Shown: positions 7,016-15,505, counted from the stretch's first letter. The stretch is 64,000 nt of DNA from CALAED01 sp036378315 (GCA_036378315.1 DASUWU010000177.1:1-64000); one strand, 5' to 3'. Made by a program: numbers and translations. The notes: generated from the sequence alone by a model not told the origin.

Positions 7016-8089
7016 GTGGGAGTGCTCGCCGAACAGGTGCCGCTGGCCGCGTACACGACGTTGCGGCTCGGCGGCCCGGCGCGCAGGTTCGTCGAGGCCA
7101 CGACCACCGACGAGCTGGTGGGTGAGATCCGTGCGGCCGACGGGCGCGGCGAGCCCGTGCTCGTGCTCGGCGGCGGCAGCAACCTGGTCATCTCCGACGA
7201 CGGCTTCCCCGGCACGGTGGTACACGTCGCCACCCGCGGCGTGGAAGCGCTCGGCGGCGGGGTGCTGCGCGCGCGGGCGGGCGAGGAGTGGGAGCCCTTC
7301 GTGGCCCGCTGCGTGCGCGAGGGGCTCGCCGGGATCGAGTGCCTGTCCGGCATCCCCGGCCTGCTCGGCGCCACTCCGATCCAGAACGTCGGCGCGTACG
7401 GCCAGGAGGTCAGCGAGACGATCGTCGAGGTCAGGGCGTACGACCGGGCCACCGGCGCGATCGTCGTCCTTGACCGGGCCGCCTGCGGCTTCACCTACCG
7501 CGGCAGCGCCTTCAAGGGCTCCGACCGCTACGTCGTCCTCGACGTGACCTTCGCCCTCCACCCGGCCGCCGGTCCGGCGGCGGCCGAGTCCGCGCCGATC
7601 CGATACGCCGAGCTGGCGGGCGCCCTCGGCGTCGCGGTGGGCGACCGGGTGCCGCTCGCCGCCGCCCGTTCCGGCGTGCTCGAGCTGCGCCGGCGCAAGG
7701 GCATGGTCATCGATCCGGCCGATCCGGACACCCGCAGCGTCGGATCGTTCTTCACCAATCCGATCCTCGACCCCGACCAGCTCGCCGACCTGGAGAAGCG
7801 CGTCGCCGAACGGCTCGGCCCGCAGGCCCGCCCGCCGCGCTACCCCGACCAGGACGGCCGTACGAAGACTTCGGCGGCGTGGCTGATCGAGCGGGCCGGC
7901 TTCACGAAGGGGTACGCTCGCGGCCCGGTGCGCATCTCGACCAAGCACACCCTCGCCCTGACCAACCCGGACGGCACCGCCCGTACCGCCGACCTGGTGA
8001 ACCTGGCCAGGGAGGTACGGGACGGCGTCCGCGCCGCCTTCGGCGTGGACCTCGTCAACGAGCCCATTCTCGTCGGCGTCGAGATGTGA
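7016..8089 (+). CDS. murB: UDP-N-acetylenolpyruvoylglucosamine reductase
   Basis: 357 residues from a GTG. MurB uses FAD and NADPH to reduce enolpyruvyl-UDP-GlcNAc to UDP-MurNAc, the second committed step of cytoplasmic peptidoglycan synthesis. Visible are the FAD-binding TTLRLGGPAR and LVLGGGSNLV, the GIPGLLGATPIQNVGAYGQE block, YRGSAFK, and the proton-donating serine in SVGSFFTNPI. The conserved glutamate is in VNEPILVG at the C-terminus. The length and YRGSxFK pattern fit a type I enzyme. It follows hadB by six bases. Confidence 0.96.
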   Translation: MGVLAEQVPLAAYTTLRLGGPARRFVEATTTDELVGEIRAADGRGEPVLVLGGGSNLVISDDGFPGTVVHVATRGVEALGGGVLRARAGEEWEPFVARCVREGLAGIECLSGIPGLLGATPIQNVGAYGQEVSETIVEVRAYDRATGAIVVLDRAACGFTYRGSAFKGSDRYVVLDVTFALHPAAGPAAAESAPIRYAELAGALGVAVGDRVPLAAARSGVLELRRRKGMVIDPADPDTRSVGSFFTNPILDPDQLADLEKRVAERLGPQARPPRYPDQDGRTKTSAAWLIERAGFTKGYARGPVRISTKHTLALTNPDGTARTADLVNLAREVRDGVRAAFGVDLVNEPILVGVEM

Positions 8090-8266
8090 CCCGCTGACCC
8101 TTCGAACCCCCCTACATCCCGAGGTGACGTCGTGCCATGGTTCCCGCCCGCGTGCGCCGGCAATGACCGCACGCGCACCGCGGTAACCGGCATGCGCGCT
8201 GTGGAGACGGAACGGCCGCGTTCGTCCGGGGAGTTGCCCTTTCAGGGAGGAGGTCACAGGTAAGGC

Positions 8267-8857
8267 GTGTCGGCGTTCCTGCTCAGCCTGGTAGTGATCT
8301 TCGTCGCCGAGCTCGGCGACAAGAGCCAGCTCATGGCGTTGACCTTCGCGACGCGGTTCCGGGCGCTGCCCGTGCTCGTCGGGATCTCCGTCGCCACCGC
8401 CCTCGTCCACCTGGCGAGCGTGGTGCTCGGTGCCGTGCTCGGTGCCGTGCTGCCGACGGGGCCCATCTCGATCCTGGCGGGGCTGGCGTTCTTCGGCTTC
8501 GCCGCCTGGACGCTGCGCGGCGACGAGCTCACCGAGGACGAGCGCCGCAGGGCGACCACCGCGACGAGATCCGCGATGCTCGCCGTGGGCGGCGCGTTCT
8601 TCCTCGCCGAGCTCGGCGACAAGACGATGCTGGCGACGATCACGCTGGCGGCCGAGAGCCCGGGCGTGGCCGGGCTGATCGGCGTCTGGGCCGGCTCGAC
8701 GGTCGGCATGGTGGCGGCCGACGCGCTGGCCATCGGGGTCGGCCGGCTGCTGGGCCGGCGGTTGCCGGAACGGGCGATCAAGATCGGGGCTGCCGTGGCC
8801 TTCGCCGTCTTCGGCGCGCTCCTCCTCATCGACGGCATCCGCATCCTGGTTTCCTGA
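8267..8857 (+). CDS. GDT1/TMEM165 (UPF0016) family cation transporter
   Basis: 196 residues, nearly all hydrophobic, with six predicted membrane segments in two homologous halves. Each half carries the family signature E-x-G-D-K-(S/T): AELGDKSQ near residue 15 and AELGDKT near residue 113. Family members move Mn2+ or Ca2+; bacterial ones such as MneA/MntX-type proteins export manganese. A TAA at 8261-8263 lies two codons upstream in frame, so the GTG at 8267 is the first possible start, although GGAGGAGG is about 13 bases away. It converges on the adenosine deaminase gene with three bases between stops. Confidence 0.88.
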   Translation: MSAFLLSLVVIFVAELGDKSQLMALTFATRFRALPVLVGISVATALVHLASVVLGAVLGAVLPTGPISILAGLAFFGFAAWTLRGDELTEDERRRATTATRSAMLAVGGAFFLAELGDKTMLATITLAAESPGVAGLIGVWAGSTVGMVAADALAIGVGRLLGRRLPERAIKIGAAVAFAVFGALLLIDGIRILVS

Positions 8858-8860
8858 CCC

Positions 8861-9892
8861 TCATTTCCTGACCGCGGCGGCGAGCCAGGAGTCGATGCCG
8901 CAGAGGATCTCCTTCCGCAGGTGGTCAGGGGCCGCCGAGGCGCGCACCGAATCCCGGGCGAGCGCGGCGAGCTCCGCCGCCGAGAAGCCGTGCTCGGCAC
9001 GGGCCAGCTCGTACTGCCTGGCCAGCCGCGCGCCGAAGAGCAGCGGGTCGTCGGCGCCCAGCGCGATCGGCACCCCGGCGTCGAACAGCCGGCGCAGCGG
9101 CACGTCCCTTGGCGTGGCGAAGACCCCGAGGCCGACGTTCGAGGTGGGGCAGACCTCGAGCGTCACACGGCGCTCGGCGAGCCGCCGCACGAGGGCCGGC
9201 TCATCGACCGCGTGCACGCCGTGGCCGATGCGGTCGGCGCCGAGCGCGTCCAGGCAGGCCGACACGCTCGCCGGGCCGAGCAGCTCGCCGGCGTGCGGCG
9301 CGGCCAGCAGCCCGCCGCGCTTGGCGATGCGGAACGCGCCGTCGAAGTCGTACGCCCGGCCGCGCCGTTCGTCGTTCGACAGGCCGAACCCGACCACTCC
9401 CTGGCTCGCGTACCGCACCGCCAGCCGGGCCAGGGTCTTGGCATCGAGCGGATGCCGGGTCCGGTTGGCCGCGATGATCACTCCGATCCCGACTCCGGTC
9501 GACGCCGCCGCCGACCTGGCGGCGTCCAGGATCAGCTCCACGGTGGCGGTGAGCCCGCCGAACCTGCCCGCGTAGCCGGACGGATCGACCTGGATCTCCA
9601 GCCACCGCGATCCGTCCGCCGCCTCGTCCTCAGCCGTCTCCGTGAGCAGCCGCCGCAGGTCGGCCGGTTCGCGCAGCACCGAGCGGGCGATGTCGTACAG
9701 CCGCTGGAACCGGAACCAGCCGCGCTCGTCCGTCGCGTGCAGCCGGGGCGGCCAGTCCTCGACCAGCGCGTCCGGCAGGTGCACGCCGTGCCCGCGGGCC
9801 AGCTCCACGAGTGTGGTGTGCCGCATCGAGCCCGTGAAGTGCAGATGCAGGTGGGCCTTGGGGAGGGCGGCCTCGGATGCGGCGCTGTCCAT
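8861..9892 (-). CDS. add: Adenosine deaminase family protein
   Basis: 343 residues from the ATG at 9892. Family members deaminate adenosine or related purines using one Zn2+. The metal and catalytic residues are visible: HLH near the start (KAHLHLHFTG), HAGE with the acid-base Glu, IGHG, and DDPLLFG with the last metal Asp; CPTSNVGLGV is also characteristic. HFTGSMR in place of the usual LHLEG/LDG is a known variant of actinobacterial paralogues, so the exact purine is uncertain. A longer start at 9919 is possible but has no clear ribosome site. Confidence 0.88.
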   Translation of the reverse strand: MDSAASEAALPKAHLHLHFTGSMRHTTLVELARGHGVHLPDALVEDWPPRLHATDERGWFRFQRLYDIARSVLREPADLRRLLTETAEDEAADGSRWLEIQVDPSGYAGRFGGLTATVELILDAARSAAASTGVGIGVIIAANRTRHPLDAKTLARLAVRYASQGVVGFGLSNDERRGRAYDFDGAFRIAKRGGLLAAPHAGELLGPASVSACLDALGADRIGHGVHAVDEPALVRRLAERRVTLEVCPTSNVGLGVFATPRDVPLRRLFDAGVPIALGADDPLLFGARLARQYELARAEHGFSAAELAALARDSVRASAAPDHLRKEILCGIDSWLAAAVRK

Positions 9893-9980
9893 GACGCCAT
9901 GGTGCCGGACCCTCACCACCCGCCGGGGCGCCGCCCGGGGGGTCCGCCCGGAAATCGGGGCGGAATTCCCGAACGTGCGT

Positions 9981-10008
9981 GCAACCCTCGGCGCCGGTCG
10001 AGCGTAAG
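9981..10008 (+). promoter_or_regulatory. Possible ECF-type promoter upstream of the secreted-protein gene
   Basis: GCAACC (9981-9986) and CGTAAG (10003-10008) are separated by 16 bases. The AAC in the -35 and CGT in the -10 follow the general ECF pattern. The site lies 100 bases before the start codon of the gene at 10109, just upstream of a sigma-factor gene. Suggestive only. Confidence 0.3.
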
Positions 10009-10108
10009 TGAGGGGCGCGAGAGCAGTCAGGGACGACAGAGCCCGTTAGTGACAACGGAGTCAGCCGGAGACGTAAGCGTCTCGCGGGACATGAGGAAGG
10101 GATAGACG

Positions 10109-11065
10109 ATGATCACCCTCAAGGCGGTGCTGGTGGGTTCGTCATGCGCCGGCGTGCTTGCTGTCGGTGGCGGCATCACGTACGCCACGGTCGGGGACTC
10201 ACACGCCACGCACCCGAGCCACGTGACGGCGCCGGGCGCGGGGCCCGCCCTCGCCGCGCCCGACCACGCGCGGCCCGCGTGCCTGCCCAAGGCCGGCGGC
10301 GCGTCGCACGCACTGCCCAAGGCCGGCGACGTCCGGCAGGCCGTGCCCCAGCAGGCTCCGGCCATGCCGAACGCGGCCGATGCCCAGCGCGCGGCGGCGC
10401 AGGCGGGCCAGCAGGCGCAGGCGCAGCTGCGGCAGGCCCAGCAGCAGGCGCAGCAGGCACAGGGCGGAGCGGCCCCCGCCGCCGGCCTCCCCAAGGTCGA
10501 CGGCGCGCAGGTGCCCGCGTCGAACGCGCCCGCCCCCGGGGTCCCAGGGACCAACTGCCTGCCGAGCGTGCCGGCCAAGGCCCCCAAGCCCTCGGTGCCG
10601 GCGACTCCGGCCCTGCCGAAGGTGCCGAACGTGCCCACCAAGGTCTCGTGTGACTCGGTCAAGCCGGCCGTCGTCCTGGGTGGCCCGGTCGAGCGGAAGG
10701 TCATCCTCTCGCATGGCTTGGGTCACGGCACCAAGCACGTCCGTGTGATCGTCCGCAAGGCGCACAAGCTCTGCGTGGTCACCGAGCGGTGGGTCGGCAG
10801 CGCCGGCCAGTGGCTGCAGGTCGAGCGCCTGCAGGTCCCGCAGCCGTACGGCCTCGACCAGCTGCGCGACGCGCTGCGGCTGCCGGCTGCCGGCGGCGTC
10901 CCGGTGAGCGTGTCCGGCCAGCGCGGCTGGATGACCCCGCTGGGCGGCGCGGTGCTGTGGTACTCCGAGGACGGCTTCGCGATGTGCGTGACCGGCAGCC
11001 CCGCGTACGCGACCCAGCTGCAGTCCGTTGCGGCGCAGCTGCAGCAGGCCGCCCAGCAGGGTTGA
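10109..11065 (+). CDS. Exported Ala/Pro/Gln-rich protein of unknown function
   Basis: 318 residues from an ATG after GAGGAAGGG. An N-terminal hydrophobic stretch (residues of about 6-27) suggests a signal peptide or anchor. Residues of roughly 30-195 are low-complexity Ala/Gln/Pro with repeated LPKA/LPKV elements, as in a wall-spanning linker. The last 120 residues look folded (RKVILSHGLGHGTKHVRV, VSVSGQRGWMTPLGGAVLWYSEDG) and hold two of the six cysteines. I do not recognise the domain. It precedes an ECF sigma operon in the same direction but has its own strong terminator. Confidence 0.65.
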   Translation: MITLKAVLVGSSCAGVLAVGGGITYATVGDSHATHPSHVTAPGAGPALAAPDHARPACLPKAGGASHALPKAGDVRQAVPQQAPAMPNAADAQRAAAQAGQQAQAQLRQAQQQAQQAQGGAAPAAGLPKVDGAQVPASNAPAPGVPGTNCLPSVPAKAPKPSVPATPALPKVPNVPTKVSCDSVKPAVVLGGPVERKVILSHGLGHGTKHVRVIVRKAHKLCVVTERWVGSAGQWLQVERLQVPQPYGLDQLRDALRLPAAGGVPVSVSGQRGWMTPLGGAVLWYSEDGFAMCVTGSPAYATQLQSVAAQLQQAAQQG

Positions 11066-11071
11066 TAGGCC

Positions 11072-11108
11072 GGTGCGGGTGGCTCCTGCGCGGGGAGCCG
11101 CCCGCACC
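11072..11108 (+). terminator. Strong hairpin terminator after the exported-protein gene
   Basis: The 15-base arms 11072-11086 and 11094-11108 pair with one G-U wobble around a 7-base loop. It begins six bases after the TGA of the gene ending at 11065. There is no U-tract, as is common in this group. Confidence 0.75.
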
Positions 11109-11176
11109 CGTGCGGAAGACCTCCCGCGCAGGATAGGTTGACGGCTCGCACCGGACTCTCAGCCGAACGGAGCACC

Positions 11177-11857
11177 TTGAGGCGCCGAGACGATGAGTCA
11201 TTCGTCGCGTTCGTGGCGGAACGGGGGACCGCGCTGCTGCGGACCGCCAGCTTGTTGTGCGCCAGCAAGGCGGACGCCGAAGACCTCCTGCAGACCGCGC
11301 TCGAGAAGACCTACCGGCACTGGGGCCGGTTGAGCGCCGAGGCCGATCCGGAACCGTACGTCAGACGGATCCTGGTGAACCTGACGATCAGCCGGGCCCG
11401 CCGGTGGCGGATCCTGCGCGAGGTGCACATGCCCAGCCCGCCCGAGGTACCGGCCGCGTCGGAGACGTACGCGGTCGAGCTCCGCGGGACGCTCATGGAG
11501 CAGCTGCGGAGGCTCGGCCCCCGGCAGCGGGCGGTGCTGGTGCTGCGCTACTGGGAGGACCAGCCGGAGTCGGAGATCGCGCGGATCCTCGGCTGTTCGG
11601 TCGGCACCGTGAAGAGCCAGGCCGCCCGCGGCCTGGCCAGGATGCGGGAGCTGATGGACGCCGACTCGCGCGACGAAGGACCGAGGAACGGGACGGGAAC
11701 CGGAAACGGGACCTGCCCCGCGTCCGGGGGCGCCGAACCCGCCGCGGCGGACGGCCGGACGCCGGGCCGCCCGGCCTCCGGCCGCGAGCCGGGCGTCAAC
11801 CGGACGGAGATACGCCAATCGGGGGGCCGGCACCGGAGCGTGCCGGCGAGGGGATGA
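11177..11857 (+). CDS. ECF RNA polymerase sigma factor, SigE-like family
   Basis: 226 residues from a TTG with CGGAG five bases upstream; an earlier in-frame TTG at 11138 has poorer spacing. Region 2 covers about residues 6-75 (FVAFVAERGTALLRTA, DAEDLLQTALEKTYRHW) and region 4 about residues 105-160 (LRRLGPRQRAVLVLRYWED, then the helix-turn-helix SEIARILGCSVGTVKSQ). This pattern is that of the actinobacterial SigE-like ECF group. A non-conserved Gly/Pro-rich tail of about 55 residues follows. The next gene, a membrane protein, starts 21 bases downstream and is the natural candidate anti-sigma factor. Confidence 0.92.
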   Translation: MRRRDDESFVAFVAERGTALLRTASLLCASKADAEDLLQTALEKTYRHWGRLSAEADPEPYVRRILVNLTISRARRWRILREVHMPSPPEVPAASETYAVELRGTLMEQLRRLGPRQRAVLVLRYWEDQPESEIARILGCSVGTVKSQAARGLARMRELMDADSRDEGPRNGTGTGNGTCPASGGAEPAAADGRTPGRPASGREPGVNRTEIRQSGGRHRSVPARG

Positions 11858-11878
11858 CGGCGGAGGGGAAGACGGACG

Positions 11879-12622
11879 ATGGATCTCGAGCAGGAACTGC
11901 GGCAGGCGATGGCCGAGCACGTCGCCGGCGTGTCCGCGCCCGACGCGCTCGCCGAGCGGGCCAGGCGCGGCTATCGCAGGTCGGTCCGGGTGCGGGCGCT
12001 GACCGTCGGCGCGGTGGCCGCGGCCGTCGTCGCCATCGCCGCCATGCCCACGTACCAAGCATTTCGCCCCGAACCCGTGGGCGCGCCCGGGCGCGCGCAC
12101 CCAGGCGGCGCGCCGGCGGGCAACCCCGCCGCGCCGTCGGCACGGACACAGACCCGGCCGGCGCCGGCCCCCACCGCGACCACCCCCGCTACGGCGCCGG
12201 CCGCCCGTCCGAACACCAGGCCACCCGCGCAGGCACACGGGACGGGCGGCGGTCGCGGCGGCCATCGCTCGCTGCTGACCTACCTGCCGGCCGGGCTCCG
12301 GCAGGTGGAGCCGTGCGCGACGACCAAGGCCACCGACCGGGAGACGATGTCGTGCCGGTGGAGCGGCGGGGGCGGAATGATCGAGGTCAGGGTCGTTCGC
12401 GGCCCAGTATTCGGGGGGCCGGCGGAGATCGGCTGGATGCCGCCGGTGCCGGTCCCGACTCACGTGCACGACCAGCCGGCGATTCGGGGTGAGTGGCCGA
12501 ACGTGGGCAGCCAGGTGTCGTGGGTCGAAAGCTCCGGCGTCGGGGTCTGGGTCGGCGTGGGACGAGAGCTGGACGGTCGACTGATGCGCATCGCCGAGGG
12601 GGTGCGGGTCACCCCCTTCTGA
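11879..12622 (+). CDS. Single-pass membrane protein, candidate anti-sigma factor
   Basis: 247 residues. The cytoplasmic N-terminus (MDLEQELRQAMAEHVAGV..., then ARRGYRRSVRVR) is short and helical. One membrane segment follows at about residues 39-60. A Pro/Thr/Ala-rich linker leads to an extracytoplasmic domain with two cysteines (EPCATTK, MSCRWSGGGG). This topology and its position directly after the sigma gene fit an anti-sigma factor, but I see no zinc-binding H-x3-C-x2-C motif. Function is inferred from context. Confidence 0.65.
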   Translation: MDLEQELRQAMAEHVAGVSAPDALAERARRGYRRSVRVRALTVGAVAAAVVAIAAMPTYQAFRPEPVGAPGRAHPGGAPAGNPAAPSARTQTRPAPAPTATTPATAPAARPNTRPPAQAHGTGGGRGGHRSLLTYLPAGLRQVEPCATTKATDRETMSCRWSGGGGMIEVRVVRGPVFGGPAEIGWMPPVPVPTHVHDQPAIRGEWPNVGSQVSWVESSGVGVWVGVGRELDGRLMRIAEGVRVTPF

Positions 12623-12665
12623 GCCTGCCTCACCCGCCCGCCACCCCGGCGCCGAGCCCCGCCCG

Positions 12666-12722
12666 GTCGCAGGGGCCTCGTGCCTCCCCTCCCACCCACA
12701 CGCAGGCCCCTGCGACCCTTTT
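12666..12722. terminator. Long-loop terminator between convergent operons
   Basis: GTCGCAGGGGCCT (12666-12678) pairs perfectly with AGGCCCCTGCGAC (12704-12716) around a 25-base loop, followed on the plus strand by CCTTTTCTTT. It separates the sigma operon from the convergent aspartate aminotransferase gene and probably ends both. Confidence 0.75.
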
Positions 12723-12751
12723 CTTTACGCCGCTTTCTACGCCGCGCTCCG

Positions 12752-13951
12752 TCAGGCGGCCTCGGCGAGGAGCTTGGCCATGCGGGCGACGCCCTCGGCC
12801 AGGTCTTCGTCGCCCAGGGCGTAGGACAGCCGGAAGTAGCCGGGCGTGCCGAACGCCTCGCCGGGAACGACGGCCACCTCGGCCTCGTCGAGGATCACGC
12901 CGGCCAGCTCAACCGAAGTCTGTGGCCTGCGGCCGCGGATCTCCTTGCCGAGCAGGGCCTTGACCGACGGGTAGGTATAGAACGCGCCCTTGGGCTCAGG
13001 GCAGACGACCCCGGGGATCTCGTTCAGCATGCGCACCATGGTCTGGCGGCGGCGGTCGAACGCCGCCCGCATCTCGGCGACGGCGGACAGGTCGCCGGAC
13101 ACGGCGGCCAGCGCGGCGGCCTGCGCCACGTTGCAGACGTTGGAGGTGGCGTGCGACTGCATGTTCTGCGCGGCCTTGACCACGTCGGACGGGCCGATCA
13201 GCCAGCCGACCCGCCACCCCGTCATGGCGTAGGTCTTGGCGACCCCGTTGACCACGATCGTGCGGTCGGCGAGCTCGGGGACCTCGACCGGCATCGAGGA
13301 GAACTCGGCGTCGCCGTACACCAGGTGCTCGTAGATCTCGTCGGTGACGACCCACAGGCCGTGCTCGGCGGCCCAGCGGCCGATCGCGGCGACGTGCGCG
13401 CGCGGGTAGACCGCGCCGGTCGGGTTGGACGGCGAGACGAACAGCAGCACCTTCGTCCGGTCGGTGCGGGCGGCCTCGAGCCGCTCGACGGCGGCCAGGT
13501 AACCGCTCGTCTCGTCGGTCGGCACCTCCACGGGCACCCCGCCGGCCAGCCTGATGGCCTCGGGATAGGTCGTCCAGTAGGGGGTGAGCAGCAGGACCTC
13601 GTCGCCCGGGTCGAGCAGCGCGGCGAACGCCTCGTAGACGGCCTGCTTGCCGCCATTGGTGATCAGCACCTGGCTCGCGTCGACCTCGAAGTCGCTGTCG
13701 CGGCGGGTCTTCGCGGCCACCGCGGCGCGCAGCTCGGGCAGCCCGCCCGCGGGGGTGTAGTGGTGGAACCGCGGCTCGCGGCACGCCGCCGCGGCGGCGT
13801 CCACGATGTAGCCGGGGGTGGGGAAGTCGGGCTCGCCCGCGCCGAACCCGATGACCGGCCGGCCGGCGGCCTTCAGTGCCTTGGCCTTGGCGTCGACGGC
13901 AAGGGTCGCGGACTCTGATATCGCGGCGACACGCGCGGAGATTCGGCTCAT
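12752..13951 (-). CDS. aspC: Pyridoxal-phosphate aspartate aminotransferase
   Basis: 399 residues, fold type I, class Ib aspartate aminotransferase that interconverts aspartate/2-oxoglutarate with oxaloacetate/glutamate. Key blocks are IGFGAGEPDFPTP, HYTPAGGLPELR, the FVSPSNPTGAVY cofactor loop, VVTDEIYEHLVY, the PLP lysine K239 in VAKTYAMTGWRVG, and the carboxylate-binding Arg in YFRLSYA. I chose the ATG at 13951 (MSRISARVAAI); the longer frame to 14056 adds an unconserved leader. Divergent from tRNA-Trp/secE, as in Streptomyces. Confidence 0.93.
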   Translation of the reverse strand: MSRISARVAAISESATLAVDAKAKALKAAGRPVIGFGAGEPDFPTPGYIVDAAAAACREPRFHHYTPAGGLPELRAAVAAKTRRDSDFEVDASQVLITNGGKQAVYEAFAALLDPGDEVLLLTPYWTTYPEAIRLAGGVPVEVPTDETSGYLAAVERLEAARTDRTKVLLFVSPSNPTGAVYPRAHVAAIGRWAAEHGLWVVTDEIYEHLVYGDAEFSSMPVEVPELADRTIVVNGVAKTYAMTGWRVGWLIGPSDVVKAAQNMQSHATSNVCNVAQAAALAAVSGDLSAVAEMRAAFDRRRQTMVRMLNEIPGVVCPEPKGAFYTYPSVKALLGKEIRGRRPQTSVELAGVILDEAEVAVVPGEAFGTPGYFRLSYALGDEDLAEGVARMAKLLAEAA

Positions 13952-14000
13952 GGCCCCATCGTCGCAGATGGTGAGCGGCGGGTTCAGCTTGATTATCGGC

Positions 14001-14009
14001 TGTGGATAA
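14001..14009 (-). promoter_or_regulatory. Perfect DnaA-box 9-mer
   Basis: TGTGGATAA on the plus strand is the exact complement of the consensus DnaA box TTATCCACA. It sits between the divergent aspC and tRNA-Trp genes, with a second partial TTATC seven bases before its GATAA end. Only one full box is present, so it is not an origin. Confidence 0.45.
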
Positions 14010-14026
14010 CGTGTCCGGCCGGCCGG

Positions 14027-14057
14027 TTCGACGTGTGCGTCGTTCGTTACGTACACT
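14027..14057 (+). promoter_or_regulatory. Predicted promoter for tRNA-Trp/secE/nusG
   Basis: TACACT (14052-14057) is a good -10; the best -35 candidate is TTCGAC (14027-14032) at a long 19-base spacing. The likely start lies about 60 bases before the tRNA. TACACT also occurs as the predicted -10 of rpoB and infA. Confidence 0.4.
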
Positions 14058-14124
14058 GCCTCATCTAGTAGTGATGCGGAGTACGGCCGCGGCGGCTACC
14101 GTGGACGGAAAGCGTCACGCGCAA

Positions 14125-14198
14125 AGGGCAGTAGCTCAATTGGCCAGAGTCCCGGTCTCCAAAACCGGTGGTTGGGGGTTCGAGTCCCTCCTGCCCTG
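14125..14198 (+). tRNA. tRNA-Trp (anticodon CCA)
   Basis: A 74-base cloverleaf: acceptor AGGGCAG/CTGCCCT, D-stem GCTC/GAGT, anticodon stem CCGGT/ACCGG with loop CTCCAAA, and T-arm GGGGG-TTCGAGT-CCCTC with one G-U pair. The discriminator is G, as required for Trp. CCA is not encoded. It lies about 100 bases before secE and is probably processed from the same transcript. Confidence 0.95.
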
Positions 14199-14297
14199 CG
14201 GAGTGCGGACAACGCACGAGGTGTCCGGGGCATCGTCATGTCGATGCCCGGGGCTGCGGCGCGGCGGACACGACCGATGAAGTGAACGGCGGCACAG

Positions 14298-14540
14298 ATG
14301 GCGACTGGTACCGACAGCAAGCCCGCGAAAGAAGACAAGGGAAGGCCACGGCGCAGGTGGCCCAACCCGATGCTCTTCGTGCGGCAGGTCATCGGTGAGC
14401 TCAGGAAGGTCATCTGGCCGACCCGCAAGAACCTCATCAGCTACACGACCGTGACGCTGGTCTTCGTGCTTATCATGGTCGGCATCGTTTCCCTGATCGA
14501 CTACGGGTTGACGAAGGCCGTTTTCGCGGTGTTCACCTGA
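14298..14540 (+). CDS. secE: Preprotein translocase subunit SecE
   Basis: 80 residues: a basic N-terminus, the conserved amphipathic helix motif FVRQVIGELRKVIWPTRKN, and one C-terminal membrane helix of about 20 residues. SecE clamps SecY (gene at 59402) in the membrane channel. It is the short single-helix form usual outside the enterics. tRNA-Trp-secE-nusG is the standard actinobacterial order. Confidence 0.96.
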   Translation: MATGTDSKPAKEDKGRPRRRWPNPMLFVRQVIGELRKVIWPTRKNLISYTTVTLVFVLIMVGIVSLIDYGLTKAVFAVFT

Positions 14541-14644
14541 GCCCGCGACCGGCGTAGGGCCGGCGCTCGGCGCCCCGCCGCTCCACTTCGACACAGGGGC
14601 CGTACCACCCCAACACACACATAGTCCCAAGAGAGAGAGTCACC

Positions 14645-15505
14645 GTGTCCGAGTCCCCACAGCCCCGCGACGAGGCCGTCGAGGAGGCCCAGTCGCCGGA
14701 CGAGGCGGCCGTGGCCGCCGCCGAGGGGGCTGTCGTTCCATCGGGCGGGGAAGGCGGGGAAGAGGAGATGGAGCTCGCGGCGGTCGACGACGAGAAGGCC
14801 GACGAGGACGAGAAGCCCGCCGACGAGACCATCGAGACCATCGAGGCCGTCGAGCCCGTCGCCGACGCCGAGGACGCCGAAGCGTCCGACGAGGACGAGG
14901 ACGAGGAGCCGGCGGTTCCGGCCGACCCGCTGGCCGAGTTCAAGGCGCAGCTGCGCATGCAGCCGGGCGAGTGGTACGTCGTGCACTCCTACGCCGGTTA
15001 CGAGAACCGCGTGAAGACCAACATCGAGACCAGGACGCAGTCCCTCAACATGGAGGACTACATCTTCCAGGTCGAGGTCCCGCAGCACGAGGTGACCGAG
15101 GTCAAGGGCGGCAAGCGCCAGAAGGTCAACGAGAAGGTGCTGCCCGGCTACATCCTGGTCCGCATGGAGCTCACCGACGAGTCATGGGCCGCGGTGCGCA
15201 ACACCCCCGGCGTCACCGGCTTCGTCGGGCTGTCGAGCACCCCGTCGCCGCTCAGCCTGGACGAGGTGGCCAACCTGCTCGCGCCCGAGCCGGAGGAGCA
15301 GGCCAAGGCCCCGGAGGCCGCCAAGGTGGCGACCGTCGACTTCGAGGTCGGCGAGTCGGTCACGGTCATGGACGGCCCGTTCGCCACGCTGCCGGCCACG
15401 GTCAACGAGATCAACGCCGAGGCCCAGAAGCTCAAGGTGCTCGTCTCGATCTTCGGTCGGGAGACCCCCGTCGAGCTCTCGTTCAACCAGGTCGCCAAGA
15501 TCTGA
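14645..15505 (+). CDS. nusG: Transcription termination/antitermination factor NusG with long acidic N-terminus
   Basis: 286 residues against about 180 in E. coli. Residues 1 to about 100 are an acidic, disordered Glu/Asp/Ala extension. The NGN domain begins near WYVVHSYAGYENRVK (about residue 110) and binds the RNA polymerase clamp, with PGYILVRM and NTPGVTGFVG conserved. A C-terminal KOW domain (VGESVTVMDGPFATLPATVNEI..., VSIFGRETPVEL) contacts Rho or S10. The GTG start follows GAGAGAGAG. Long acidic N-termini are known in Streptomyces NusG; their role is not settled. Confidence 0.96.
   Translation: MSESPQPRDEAVEEAQSPDEAAVAAAEGAVVPSGGEGGEEEMELAAVDDEKADEDEKPADETIETIEAVEPVADAEDAEASDEDEDEEPAVPADPLAEFKAQLRMQPGEWYVVHSYAGYENRVKTNIETRTQSLNMEDYIFQVEVPQHEVTEVKGGKRQKVNEKVLPGYILVRMELTDESWAAVRNTPGVTGFVGLSSTPSPLSLDEVANLLAPEPEEQAKAPEAAKVATVDFEVGESVTVMDGPFATLPATVNEINAEAQKLKVLVSIFGRETPVELSFNQVAKI

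Noticed and set aside
8090..8266. Possible manganese (yybP-ykoY) riboswitch before the GDT1-family gene
   Set aside because: The context fits, but the conserved GGGGAGUAG ... GCAAGACC elements are not found with room for the fold. A covariance-model search of this segment would settle it.
6428..8410. 660-codon minus-strand frame opposite hadB and murB
   Set aside because: Complement of well-supported genes; Gly/Arg/Val-rich with no motif.
14001..14009. Replication origin
   Set aside because: Only one perfect DnaA box is present, with no box cluster and no dnaA, dnaN or rpmH nearby.
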